Shown here: piece by piece, positions 35,662 through 45,300 of the stretch
How the letters are laid out: each line of letters begins with the position of its first letter
How positions within the stretch are numbered: the first letter of the stretch is position 1
Origin: Desulfosalsimonas propionicica
GTDB taxonomy: Bacteria > Desulfobacterota > Desulfobacteria > Desulfobacterales > Desulfosalsimonadaceae
DNA length: 64,000 nt
Reading direction: 5' to 3'
NCBI RefSeq assembly: GCF_013761005.1
Contig: NZ_JACDUS010000013.1
Coordinates: 1-64,000 of the forward strand
The notes under the pieces: generated by a model
The model's input: only the letters and a program-made list of their open reading frames with translations
Databases searched by the model: none
Told to the model about the DNA's origin: nothing
Position numbers and translations under genes: made by a program

Positions 35662-36810
35662 ATGTTTGAAAAATTAAAACACAAGGCCGATGCTGTGAGA
35701 ACCGATTGCCGTCACAGCAATCCGGATGCGTTGAGCCGGGTGCTTTATGCGGCCTCAAGGATTTACAGCGGGGCTGTAAGGCTTCGCAACAGCGGCTTTG
35801 ACAAGGGGCTTTTATCGGTTCGCCGCCTGCCGTGTCCGGTTGTATCCATTGGCAATATCACGGCCGGTGGCACGGGCAAAACCCCCATGGCCCTGTACAT
35901 GGCGCGGCTGATGCGGCAGATGGGCTACCGGCCCGCTGTGATCAGCCGGGGATACCGGGGTAAGGCGGAAAAAGCCGGAGCTGTCGTCACTGATGGATAT
36001 CATTTGTTTGCTGATTGTGCCGCAGCCGGAGACGAGCCATTTATGATGGCCAGTGTTTTAAAGCGAGTGCCGGTGCTGGTGGGCAGGGATCGGTTTCAAA
36101 GCGGCATGCGGGCCGTGGCGGCTTTTGATTCGGATGTGATTGTTTTAGATGACGCTTTCCAGCACCGGCGGCTGCACCGGGACTTGGATCTGGTGCTGCT
36201 TGATGCCGCCCATCCGCTGGGAAACCGCCATGTTCTGCCCCGGGGGAGCCTCAGGGAACCGGCATCCGGGCTTAAGCGAGCAGATGCCGTGATTTTAACC
36301 CGCAGCCAAAGCCGGGAGGCCCGGGAAAGTTTGCCGCAGATGATTTCCGGGCATGTCCCTGTGTTCCGTGCCGACCATGTGCCGTTTTTGTCCGGTATTT
36401 ATGGGCAGGCCGACTGTTTGGGGGAGGAGATTTCAGGAGGATATTCTGAGGATTTGTCCTTCCTGGGTGCCGCCCGGGTTTTTGCTTTTTCCGGAATCGC
36501 AAGAAATCAGGAGTTTTTAAACATGCTCTCGGGATATGTTGGTTCATTGGCGGGTTTTGCAGAGTATCCGGATCATTATTGCTATTCCACCAGGGATCTG
36601 GAGAAAATTGAACAAAAGGCCATCTCTGAGTCCGCAGACTGCCTGATGACCACGGAAAAGGATTTTGTACGCATTGCCGGCCGGCTGCCCGCAGGGATTC
36701 CCCTGGTGGTAATGGGTGTGGAAATGCGGTTTTTAAACAATGACGAGTCCGGGTTTGTTGCGCTGCTGCGTCATAAGCTGCTGGAAACAAAATTGGAAAG
36801 CAGATCATGA
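35662..36810 (+). CDS. lpxK: Tetraacyldisaccharide 4'-kinase
   Basis: LpxK phosphorylates the 4' position of the lipid A disaccharide. The 382-residue protein has the P-loop GNITAGGTGKTP (residues 64-75), then RGYRGKAEKAG and the metal-site region VIVLDDAFQHRRLHRDLDLVL. The start at 35662 (ATG) is preferred; a TTG four codons upstream at 35650 is possible, and both have weak ribosome sites. The stop overlaps the next gene as ATGA. Confidence 0.94.
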   Translation: MFEKLKHKADAVRTDCRHSNPDALSRVLYAASRIYSGAVRLRNSGFDKGLLSVRRLPCPVVSIGNITAGGTGKTPMALYMARLMRQMGYRPAVISRGYRGKAEKAGAVVTDGYHLFADCAAAGDEPFMMASVLKRVPVLVGRDRFQSGMRAVAAFDSDVIVLDDAFQHRRLHRDLDLVLLDAAHPLGNRHVLPRGSLREPASGLKRADAVILTRSQSREARESLPQMISGHVPVFRADHVPFLSGIYGQADCLGEEISGGYSEDLSFLGAARVFAFSGIARNQEFLNMLSGYVGSLAGFAEYPDHYCYSTRDLEKIEQKAISESADCLMTTEKDFVRIAGRLPAGIPLVVMGVEMRFLNNDESGFVALLRHKLLETKLESRS

Positions 36811-37466
36811 AGCAGCGAAGTCCTATATTTGAAACAGATGAGCAACAGTTGGAATTGCTGTCAAAAGGCAGATGGGCAAATGCCGATTTGTTCTGCTTTT
36901 CCGCGCAGGGCAGCAAATGGGTGGTCAAGGATTTTTCCGGATGCCCGCCGCTGGTATCCGGAACCTGGGGACGGTGGATGGTAATGCGCGAATACCGGGC
37001 CCTGGTCCGCCTCCAGGGCATTGACGGCATCCCCGAAAAGCCGTTTCTCCGCGATGGCCAAGCCCTGGGATATCGGTACGTGAACGGTACAACCCTTCGC
37101 CATGTGCGGACTGAGGAGATTCCGTCCAATTTTTTTTCAGACCTGGAACACCTGGTCCGCCGGATGCACCAGCGCAAAATGGTGCATCTCGACATCCGGA
37201 ACCGGCGAAATATCATGCTCCGCTCAGACGGCCGGCCGGCGCTGCTTGATTTCCAGTCCAGCCTGGATGTGCGTCACATGCCCCCTGCACTGGGGCGCAT
37301 GCTCAAGCAAATCGACCTGTCCGGGGTTTATAAAACCTGGTACAAGCTGAGGCCTGACTTGATGGATGCCTCTCGTCTATCCAGATTGCAGGCCATTGAG
37401 CGCAGGCGTTTTATCTGGGTGTTTAAGGGCTATCCCCTGGAGCACATGAAAAAACGCCGGCGCTAA
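36807..37466 (+). CDS. Small lipopolysaccharide-kinase-like protein
   Basis: A 219-residue protein with a reduced protein-kinase fold. Seen directly: a candidate ATP lysine K41 (WVVKDF), E62 (REYRAL), a catalytic loop HLDIRNRRN (127-135, D129 and N135) and a DFG-like LLDFQ (146-150). These suit the KdkA/WaaP/RIO-like kinases, some of which phosphorylate Kdo or heptose of LPS. It is translated with lpxK (ATGA overlap), and kdsB and waaA lie close by on the other strand. Kdo kinase activity is therefore a reasonable guess, not shown. The last four bases overlap the convergent gene. Confidence 0.75.
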   Translation: MKQRSPIFETDEQQLELLSKGRWANADLFCFSAQGSKWVVKDFSGCPPLVSGTWGRWMVMREYRALVRLQGIDGIPEKPFLRDGQALGYRYVNGTTLRHVRTEEIPSNFFSDLEHLVRRMHQRKMVHLDIRNRRNIMLRSDGRPALLDFQSSLDVRHMPPALGRMLKQIDLSGVYKTWYKLRPDLMDASRLSRLQAIERRRFIWVFKGYPLEHMKKRRR

Positions 37467-38053
37467 AGGGGGCGGACAAACGTGAAAAACAGGACAATGA
37501 GCCAGCAGATGCCCACGGCTGTGAGGTTGCGCACCCCGTGGTTGTCGGCAAAGCTTCTGCGGTCAAAAACAAAAAGCCGGGATGCGTCAAACCGCTTGTT
37601 GAAGGTGGGCAGATAGGGCCGGACATCGCGCTGGTACTGCTGATAATCCTGGCCGAAAAGCCCGGCCAGCAGCTGTTCTTCCCGGTTGACCCGGTTGACC
37701 ATGTAAAAGTAATAGATAACCGAGTAGGCAATCAGGATCAAAAGGCTGCCGGTTGCCATCAAGATGCCGAAAATAAGAAAGAAGCGGCCGAGATACATGG
37801 GATTGCGGACAAACATATAGGGCCCGCCCGTGGTCAGCTGCTTTTTGGTTTTAATGGTGGCAAAACACCACAGCTGCAGCATTTCTCCGGCAACAGAGAC
37901 GATCAGGCCCGGCAGAAACCATTGTTTTTCCAGCAGGGGCAGCATGAGCACAAACAAGACCGCCATGAGGGGAAAGCGCAGTTTCAAAAACGTTTTCCGG
38001 GCCTTTCGGTCGTTAAACAATTCATTGATCCGGTCAAATACGGTGTTGCTCAT
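37463..38053 (-). CDS. Isoprenylcysteine carboxylmethyltransferase-like membrane protein
   Basis: A 196-residue membrane methyltransferase of the ICMT/PEMT group with about four helices. The SAM-binding signature is GGPYMFVRNPMYLGRFFLIFG (first 20 residues shown elsewhere as positions 77-97) followed by a C-terminal EEQLLAGLFGQDYQQYQRDV motif. Bacterial members of this family methylate various lipids or have no known substrate. It is encoded upstream-to-downstream after kdsB (44-base gap), so an envelope role is possible. The stop overlaps the kinase gene end to end. Confidence 0.8.
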   Translation of the reverse strand: MSNTVFDRINELFNDRKARKTFLKLRFPLMAVLFVLMLPLLEKQWFLPGLIVSVAGEMLQLWCFATIKTKKQLTTGGPYMFVRNPMYLGRFFLIFGILMATGSLLILIAYSVIYYFYMVNRVNREEQLLAGLFGQDYQQYQRDVRPYLPTFNKRFDASRLFVFDRRSFADNHGVRNLTAVGICWLIVLFFTFVRPL

Positions 38054-38097
38054 GAGAAAACCTTTCCAGGGACTTGGCGTCCCGGTTTGTTAAATGT

Positions 38098-38844
38098 TTA
38101 CAATTGATTGAATTCGGCAATGACTTTCTCCAGATCCCCGGGGCTGTCCACGCTGAGGCTTTTTCCATGGGTGATTTCCACGTGAATGGGAATGCTGTTT
38201 TCCAGAAGTCTTAATTGTTCCAGTTTTTCAATTTGCTCCAGCCGGCCCGGCGGCAAACTGACAAATTGATCCAGCGCGGATTTGCGAAATCCGTACAGGC
38301 CGATATGACAGAAATAGGCGGCGCTTTGTGCATTTCTGGGATGGGGGATGGGCGCGCGGGAAAAATACAATGCCCGCCCGTTGGGAGCAAAAGCGGCCTT
38401 GACCCGGTCCGGGTTTTGCGCGGCTTCAGGTTCCAGGAAATGGACAAGGGTGGTGACCGCCATTTCCGGGTCTGCAAACGGCCGGATCAGCGCGGACAGC
38501 ATGTCCGGATCCAGCAGGGGTTCGTCGCCCTGGATATTGACCACAACCCCGTTATTACGGATTCCAATCCGGTCTGCAGCCTCATGAACCCGATCCGTGC
38601 CGCTTTGATGATCATCCCGGGTCATCACCACGGGCACATCCAGGGCTTTTGCAGCACTGAAAATTCTTTCATCGTCTGTGGCAACCACCACATGCTGCAA
38701 TTCCGGGCATTGCCGGGCCCGCGCATATACATGCCAGAACATGGGCTTTCCCCGGATTTGCGCCAAAGGCTTTCCCGGAAACCGGGTGGAGGCGTATCGC
38801 GCCGGAATTACGCCGCAGCATTCCACGGGAGGGGATAAATTCAT
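38098..38844 (-). CDS. kdsB: CMP-Kdo synthetase
   Basis: KdsB activates Kdo with CTP. The 248-residue protein begins [26 protein letters not shown], the cytidylyltransferase signature, and has [14 protein letters not shown] (about residues 104-117). Its length is normal. The ATG overlaps the waaA stop (ATGA), so the two are translated together and Kdo is activated and transferred by neighbouring gene products. Confidence 0.96.
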   Translation of the reverse strand: MNLSPPVECCGVIPARYASTRFPGKPLAQIRGKPMFWHVYARARQCPELQHVVVATDDERIFSAAKALDVPVVMTRDDHQSGTDRVHEAADRIGIRNNGVVVNIQGDEPLLDPDMLSALIRPFADPEMAVTTLVHFLEPEAAQNPDRVKAAFAPNGRALYFSRAPIPHPRNAQSAAYFCHIGLYGFRKSALDQFVSLPPGRLEQIEKLEQLRLLENSIPIHVEITHGKSLSVDSPGDLEKVIAEFNQL

Positions 38845-40136
38845 GATTTTTTCCCTGAGTTGTGGGGTTTCAGATGGGCACCAATGGTTTGGCAGGCCTG
38901 GGATGTGCCACCCTGCCGGCTTTGGATATACTGCCGGGCCTGGTGTTTGATTTCACGGCGGTCAGGCCGGGTTTCAAGCTGACGCAACAGCCGGGCTGAG
39001 ACCTTCTGCCAGTTGATCTCCTTAAAGACCAGGCCCTGACGGAAAATGCTTTCCCCCACCCAAAAGAAATTGTCCCAGTGCGGCCCGATAACCGGCTGCA
39101 CACCGTGAACCAGGGGTTCCAGAAAATTCTGACCGCCCAGGGGCGCTATGCTGCCGCCCACAAACACTGCATCTGCGGCGCTGTAGCCATCCGAAAGTTC
39201 ACCAAAGGTGTCCCACAGCAGGATATGGCCGGGCTCGGCGGGTTCTTTTAAATCCGATCTCAGGGCCCATTTGGCCTTTATTCGGGAAAGGGCGGACTTC
39301 CAGAAGTCGATCCGGTGCATGTGTCGGGGAAACAGGCCGATGGTCAGATCGGAGTTGGCCGTTCGGATCTGTTGAATCATCTCCAGGACCTGCTGTTCCT
39401 CGGGCTGGCGGATGGAGCCGAGGACAAGAAATTTGCCCTCCGGCGGCAGCAGGTTGGATAACGTACTGCTTTCTGCCGTTTCTTTGCCAACCTGTAGTCG
39501 GTCGAACTTGATATTGGACATCCGGGTGACAATGCGGCTTCCGAACAATTTCGCAAACCGGGCGGCATCTGCACCCGATATGGCAAGCACCTGTTCGGGA
39601 CCCAGGGCATAGAGCAGGCGGCGCAGGCGGATGTATCGGCTAAGGCTTTTTTCTGTCATTCGGCCGTTGACGATCACAGCCGGACAGCCCCTTTTTTTCA
39701 GGGAATGCAAAAGCCCGGGCCAGATTTCGGTTTCCAGCAGCACCACGAGTTTCGGGCTGACCTGGCGCACGGCCTTTTCCATGATTTCCGGCCGGTCAAA
39801 GGGAAACCAGCGGCACATCAGATCGGGTTTGCCGTTTTTGCCCTGACTTTTGCCCGCATGTTTTTCAAGGATCTCCATGCCCTGCCGGGTATTGGTGGTC
39901 ACCAGTATTTGCGGCCGCAGCCCGGATGTCCGAAGTCCCTCGGCAATGGCGCAGGCCAGATAAGCCTCACCGGCAGAGGCGGCCTGGATCCACAGGTCGG
40001 CGGGGGGTAGAGGGGTTTTGAGCCGGCGCCGGGCATATCCGTCCCTGAGCCGGGCATTGAGACGCAGGGTTGGTATGGCCAGTTGCCAGACCCTATCATA
40101 GGCGGCAATGGCGATTTTCAGGCTTCGTGTGTTCAC
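38841..40136 (-). CDS. waaA: Kdo transferase WaaA
   Basis: WaaA moves Kdo from CMP-Kdo to lipid IVA at the inner membrane. The 431-residue GT30 protein has [19 protein letters not shown] early, [29 protein letters not shown] in the acceptor-binding domain, and [29 protein letters not shown] in the donor domain. The start is GTG at 40136, seven bases into a weakly positioned upstream region. Whether it adds one or more Kdo units cannot be read from sequence. Confidence 0.94.
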   Translation of the reverse strand: MNTRSLKIAIAAYDRVWQLAIPTLRLNARLRDGYARRRLKTPLPPADLWIQAASAGEAYLACAIAEGLRTSGLRPQILVTTNTRQGMEILEKHAGKSQGKNGKPDLMCRWFPFDRPEIMEKAVRQVSPKLVVLLETEIWPGLLHSLKKRGCPAVIVNGRMTEKSLSRYIRLRRLLYALGPEQVLAISGADAARFAKLFGSRIVTRMSNIKFDRLQVGKETAESSTLSNLLPPEGKFLVLGSIRQPEEQQVLEMIQQIRTANSDLTIGLFPRHMHRIDFWKSALSRIKAKWALRSDLKEPAEPGHILLWDTFGELSDGYSAADAVFVGGSIAPLGGQNFLEPLVHGVQPVIGPHWDNFFWVGESIFRQGLVFKEINWQKVSARLLRQLETRPDRREIKHQARQYIQSRQGGTSQACQTIGAHLKPHNSGKKS

Positions 40137-40205
40137 TTTTGATGTTAATCCGGTTCCGGTTACAGGTTTGACTTGTGTCTATAACACCTTTTGCCGGGTT
40201 TGATC

Positions 40206-40241
40206 AAAAAAAAAACCGCTCCGGTATCTGCCGGAGCGGTT
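40206..40241 (-). terminator. Intrinsic terminator closing the metF operon
   Basis: On the minus strand an 11-bp stem (AACCGCTCCGG and CCGGAGCGGTT, at 40214-40224 and 40231-40241) with a 6-base loop is followed by a run of ten T residues (40215-40206 read as A on plus). It lies 30 bases beyond the metF stop. Confidence 0.88.
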
Positions 40242-40270
40242 TGCTGCAGGAGAAAAAAGAAGATCTGCAA

Positions 40271-41203
40271 TCAGTCTGTTTCAGGGCGGGGCATCAATCC
40301 AGCGCGCTCAACAATTTCAGGGACTTTTTCCTCCCATTCAATGGCCATGATATGAAAGCCGCTCACGCCTTTGAGCTCTTTTAGCCGCTGAATGGTTTCC
40401 ACGCAGATGTTGATGCCTTCTTCTGCCTGGCTGCCCTTGGGGGTATCGGCCATGCGCTTGACCACGTCATCGGGCACATCCATTCCCGGCACCCGGTTTT
40501 TCATGTACTTGGCCATACCCGCGGATTTAAAAGGGGTGACACCGGCCATGATATAGCATTTTTCCGTCAATCCCCGGTCTTCTGCCAGGCGGATCCATTC
40601 CTCGAACTTTTCCAGGTTGTAAATGCACTGGGTCTGGATAAACTCGGCACCGGCCTCGATTTTTTTGGCCAGCCGGGGAACCCGGATTTCAAATGGATCG
40701 GCAAAGGGGTTGGCCGCAGCGCCCACAAACATTTTCGGGGGCCGCTTGATCTCATCTCCGCCAAGGAAGGTGCCTTCATCGCGCATTTTCCGGACAGTCC
40801 ACAGCAATTGCATGGAATCAAGATCATGGACGTTCTGTCCCTGGGGATTGTCGCCGAAACTCTGATGATCGCCGGACAAACACAGTACATTGGCGATGTC
40901 AAAAGAAGCCGCTCCCAGAATATCGCTTTGCAGGGCAATGCGGTTGCGGTCCCGGGTGACCATCTGCAAAATCGGCTCCAGGCCCATGAGCTTTAAATGA
41001 ATGCAGGTGGCAAGGCTGCTTGTGCGCACAACAGAGGTCTGGTTGTCTGTTACGTTGATGGCGTCTACACAGTCCTTGAGCAGTTCGGCTTTGTGTTTGA
41101 TGACCTCGGGGTCGCTGCCCCGGGGCGGACCGCACTCGGAGGTGACCCCCAAATGACCGGCAGCCATGACTTTTTCGAGTTTGCTCGGAGTCTTCGCGCT
41201 CAT
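40271..41203 (-). CDS. metF: Methylenetetrahydrofolate reductase MetF
   Basis: MetF reduces methylene-THF to methyl-THF with a flavin, the last step of the methyl branch of the Wood-Ljungdahl pathway. The 310-residue TIM-barrel protein has SECGPPRGSDPE near the start, then ATCIHLKLMGLEPILQMVTRDRNR, FIQTQCIYNLEKFEEW and IMAGVTPFKSAGMAKYM. It overlaps metV by four bases (ATGA), as in acetogens where MetF and MetV form a complex that receives electrons from partner iron-sulfur proteins. It is the last gene before a strong terminator. Confidence 0.94.
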   Translation of the reverse strand: MSAKTPSKLEKVMAAGHLGVTSECGPPRGSDPEVIKHKAELLKDCVDAINVTDNQTSVVRTSSLATCIHLKLMGLEPILQMVTRDRNRIALQSDILGAASFDIANVLCLSGDHQSFGDNPQGQNVHDLDSMQLLWTVRKMRDEGTFLGGDEIKRPPKMFVGAAANPFADPFEIRVPRLAKKIEAGAEFIQTQCIYNLEKFEEWIRLAEDRGLTEKCYIMAGVTPFKSAGMAKYMKNRVPGMDVPDDVVKRMADTPKGSQAEEGINICVETIQRLKELKGVSGFHIMAIEWEEKVPEIVERAGLMPRPETD

Positions 41204-41871
41204 ATTTGTACATCCTCCCTCTCCACTTTTCTGGGGCCGCCCGCCCGGTCAGTGGACCAGTCCTTAATATTGAAGAATTTTTCATAAAGATCCATGCGGT
41301 CGATGGCCTTGAGGCGATCGATGATCAGTTGCCAGGCACAGTCGAGTTCCTTGTTGATCTCGCATTTGCCTTGGGAAGATCCCCCGCACGGGCCGTTAAA
41401 CAGGCGCTTGGCACATCGGGCCACCGGACAGATGCCGCCGGTATAAGCCAGGATGCACTGGCCGCAGGCCTGGCACCGCTCTGTCCACAATCCGCGCTGC
41501 TCGGTCACACCCAGAAAACAGGTGTTAACGCCCGGATACACGGGAATGGAGTGGTACTTTTCGGCAGTGAACTGGATGCCCACGCCGCAGGCAATGGACA
41601 CAATGCCATCGTACTGATCCGCAATATCCCGGATTTCTTCCAGGTATTCGTGATCGCACTGGCGTTCCAGGGTGCGCTCGTCAACCTGCACATCTTCTGC
41701 TCCCTGGTTGGAAAAGTACATGCGCAGGGTGGCGGCCAGTACGCCCACTTCCTTTTTACCGCCTGCCTCGCAGACCGTGACGCATTCATTGCAGCCGAGA
41801 ACCAGGATTTTTTTGCAATCCTTCACATATTCAATGATTTCCTCGACCGGCTTTTTATCTGCAACAATCAT
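41200..41871 (-). CDS. metV: MetV, iron-sulfur/zinc subunit of methylene-THF reductase
   Basis: A 223-residue cysteine-rich protein of the MetV (methylene-THF reductase C-terminal domain) family. It has VLGCNECVTVCEAGG at residues 22-37. A second cluster, RCQACGQCILAYTGGICPVARCAKRLFNGPCGGSSQGKC, lies in the C-terminal half and has many cysteines for iron-sulfur or zinc binding. In Moorella-type systems MetV couples MetF to an HdrABC-MvhD module. Here it follows mvhD after a 52-base gap and overlaps metF. It probably passes electrons from the HdrA-like protein to the MetF flavin. Confidence 0.92.
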   Translation of the reverse strand: MIVADKKPVEEIIEYVKDCKKILVLGCNECVTVCEAGGKKEVGVLAATLRMYFSNQGAEDVQVDERTLERQCDHEYLEEIRDIADQYDGIVSIACGVGIQFTAEKYHSIPVYPGVNTCFLGVTEQRGLWTERCQACGQCILAYTGGICPVARCAKRLFNGPCGGSSQGKCEINKELDCAWQLIIDRLKAIDRMDLYEKFFNIKDWSTDRAGGPRKVEREDVQI

Positions 41872-41923
41872 TTACAGACCTCTTTGGTAGAAGGTTTAAG
41901 TATTTAATATATCCTGATTATTG

Positions 41924-42355
41924 TCAGGCTGCTGTTTTTGTTTTTTTCTTCATTGGGCTGGGCCCTATCTTCCGGATTAGTTCATCCATTTCTGCGGCAT
42001 ACTTGGCAAACAAAGGGCCGTCGTTGGATGAGAGGTTATACATAAGAGCCCGCTGCGGATCAATGCCCACAGCTTTGAGGATTTGCTGTGCCTGCTCCAC
42101 CCGTTTTCTGGCGCGCAGGTTGCCGGTTTTATAAAGGCATTCCCCCTCCATACATCCAATTATGCAAACACCGTCAGCGCCTTTTTCAAGCGCCCGGAGC
42201 AGGTGCTGTACATCCACCTTGCCGGCGCACGGCACCCGGATAATGCGGAAACTCGTTGGATACGTCAGTCGCATGGAACCTGCCAGGTCCGCTGCAGCGT
42301 ATCCTCATGTGTTGCAGCAGAAAGCAACGATTCTGGGATTAAATTCCTGAGTCAT
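41924..42355 (-). CDS. mvhD: MvhD-like iron-sulfur subunit with selenocysteine
   Basis: A 143-residue protein of the MvhD/FrhD delta-subunit family, which carries a [2Fe-2S] centre and delivers electrons to HdrA. The frame must be read through an in-frame TGA at 42307-42305 (codon 17), giving FCCNT-Sec-GYAAADLAG. Family members have cysteine at this place, so selenocysteine is the natural reading. The frame on both sides is clearly homologous, including GADGVCIIGCMEGECLYKTGN. A hairpin follows the TGA directly. The ATG overlaps the stop of the HdrA gene (ATGA). A conventional gene caller would start at 42274 and lose the metal-binding N-terminus. Confidence 0.93.
42270..42307 (-). promoter_or_regulatory. 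Candidate bacterial SECIS element in mvhD
   Basis: Fourteen bases after the TGA, GGACC-TGGCA-GGTTCC (42290-42275) folds into a stem with one bulged base and a 5-base loop containing GG. Position and size suit bacterial SECIS hairpins read by SelB. The fold is by eye only. Confidence 0.55.
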
Positions 42356-45300
42356 GATTCTTCCCCTTCCAGTAAAGCGTCCACCTTACTTATGATAAGA
42401 TCATCTTCATACCAGCGCAGTTCAATGGCCTTGGCCGGACATTCCGCGGCACAGGCGCCGCAGCCCTGACAAGTGGCATCATCAATTTCACTGACGCCTT
42501 CTTCATTTATATGAGGTACACCATAGGGGCAGGTGCGCACACAGATCAGACAGGATGCGCATTTTTCCGGATCCACCTGTGCAGTCACCGCAGACAGTGT
42601 CAGATACGGCTGGGTCAGCATGGTGGTGGCCCGCGATGCTGCGGCCATGGCCTGTGCGATGGATTCGGAAAGGAGCTGAGGACTGTGGGCTGTTCCGCAC
42701 AGAAAAACGCCTGCTTTGTCCATTTCTACGGGCCGGAGTTTGACATGGGCCTCTGTGAAAAAATGTTCTGGAGTCCGGTTCAGCTTCATGATATTGGCGA
42801 GTTCATCTGTGTCGGCCGCCTCCATTCCCGCGCTGAGTACCAGCAGATCGGCATCCGCGCTGACCTTGCGGTTCAGGATATGGTCGTTGAAGACCACGTT
42901 GACCAGTTCTCCGGAAACGGAAACCTCCGGCGGATTTTCCGGATCAAACCGGAAAAATTTCACTCCCAGCCGCCGGGCTTCGGTGTAATAGTCCTCCAGC
43001 AGGCCGTATGTCCGGATGTCTCTGTAAAGGATATAGACTTGGGTTTCCGGGTTGAGCTTCTTTATGTGAATGGCGTTTTTAATGGCGCTCTGGCAGCAGA
43101 TTCGCGAACAGTTGGGATTTTCCTCGTTTCTGGAGCCGATGCACTGGATCATCACCACCGTGTTGAGATTGTCTGCAGCGCCTTTTTCCTCCAGCCGGCT
43201 TCCGAGTTCGAGTTGGGTGACCACCCGGGGGTTTTCGCCGTAGAGGTATTCCGAGGGCTGATACTCGGTGGCGCCGGTGGCCATGATGGTCACGCCGTGT
43301 TCGATCTTGCGGCTGACCATGTCTTCGCCCACAAGCAGCTCGGTGGTGAAGTTGCCCTTAAATCCGGAAAAATCAACAATCACGGAACTGGTCATCACCT
43401 CAATCCGGGAGTGCGCGCTGACCTGGTCCACCAGGCCGGTGAGGTAATCGCCCACATCCATGCCTTCGATGGTTTTGGTCAGGCGGTTGGCCAGACCGCC
43501 GAGTTCGGCTTCCTTTTCAACCAGCACCACTTCAAAGCCCTGGTCGGCAATGCCCAGGGCCGCATTCATACCCGCTACCCCGCCGCCAACCACCAGGGCC
43601 CGCTTGGTGACCGGGATCTGGCGTTCATGCAGGGGCTGAAGGGAGGCGGCCCGCCCCACAGCCATGCGCACCAGTTCCTTGGCTTTTTCCGTTGCCATTT
43701 CCGGATTGTCGCCATGCACCCAGGAATCCTGATTGCGGATATTGGCCATCTCAAAGAGATATTTGTTTAATCCCACCGATTCCAGGGTGTCCATGAAGAT
43801 GGGCTCGTGGGTTTTGGGGGTGCACGAGGACACCACCACGCGGTTGATGTTGTGTTCTTTGATGGTTTCCTTCATCTGGTCCTGGGCGTCCTGGCTGCAG
43901 GTAAACAGGTTTTCGCCGGAATAGACCACATAAGGCAGTTTTTCCGCATATTCCCGCACATGGGGGACATCGATCACGCCGGCAATGTTGATGCCGCAGT
44001 CGCACACAAACACCCCGATTCTGGGAATTTCGCCTTCCACATCGATTTCATCGGGCCGGACCACTTCCTTTAACAGGGTGTTTCGGGATTCGGTCAGATT
44101 CCGGCCGGCGGCACAGGCCGCAGCACTGGCTTCTGTGACCGAGGTGGGAATGTCTTTTGGTCCCTGGAAGATGCCGCAGGCAAACACGCCGTCCCTGGAA
44201 GTGTTAACCGGGGCAAACGGGCTGGTTTCGGCAAAGTTGTATTTGTTTAGATCAATTTGGAGCCGTTTGGCGGTTTCCATGGTGGACTGAGGAATCTGGA
44301 GGCCAACGGAAAGCACCACCATGTCAAATTCTTCTTCCACGATGTTGCCGGCCTCGTCCACGTAGTGCAGCAGAAGATTGCCGGTTTCCGGCATTTCGGT
44401 GATCGTGTGAATCCGGGATTTGACAAACCTGACCCCGGCGTTGTCCTTTGCGCGGATGTAGTATTTTTCATAATCCTTGCCAAAAGTGCGGATATCCATG
44501 TTGAAAATGGCGCAATCCAGATCGTGTTCCGCATGGTCCTTGGCGATCATGGCTTCCTTGATGGCATACATGCAGCAGACAGACGAGCAGTAGCCGTTGC
44601 CGCACCGGTTGGTGTCCCGGGAGCCGATGCACTGGAGCCAGGCGATTTTTTCCGGCTCCTTATGGTCCAATGGCCGCACCAGGTGGCCCATGGTGGGCCC
44701 GGATGCCGACAGGATCCGCTCGAACTCGGCGGCGGTAATTACATTGGGACTGGATTTGTACTTGTAGGTGTCTTCCAGGTCCGAAGGATCAAAAACGTCA
44801 TTTCCCGGGCACAAAACAAGGGAGCCAACCGCGATGTCGCGCTCCTGTACGGTTTGCTCGTGGTCGATGGCGTCGGCCAGGCAGGCCTTGACGCATTGAT
44901 AGCATTCCGAGCAGATGCCGCATTTCAGGCACCTGTCAGCTTCTGCCTGGGCCTCCTGTTCATTGTAGCCAAACGAGACTTCCAGGAAATTGCACTCCCT
45001 GGCCTCCGGGTCCAGGCATCGCACGGGTACGCGATCCTTGTGGGGCTCGTTGATCACATCCGGCTTGTCATATGTCCATTCTTTCTCCCGACCCTCGTGC
45101 AGATCCAGGCCGTTGATATAGCGGTGGATGCTTTCAGCGGCCTCCTTGCCGCAGGCAACAGCATCAACCACTGACTTGGGGCCGTAAAAGGCGTCTCCCC
45201 CGGAAAAGACCCATTCCATGGTGGTCTGAAGCGTGACCGGATCTCCCTCCAGGCCACGGGCGTTCATGGGCACATTTTGGCCTTCGAGATCCGAGGCATC

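Noticed and set aside
42511-43770. Plus-strand open frame of 419 codons
   Set aside because: It is antisense to the HdrA chimera and has no recognisable domain; a shadow of the GC-rich gene.
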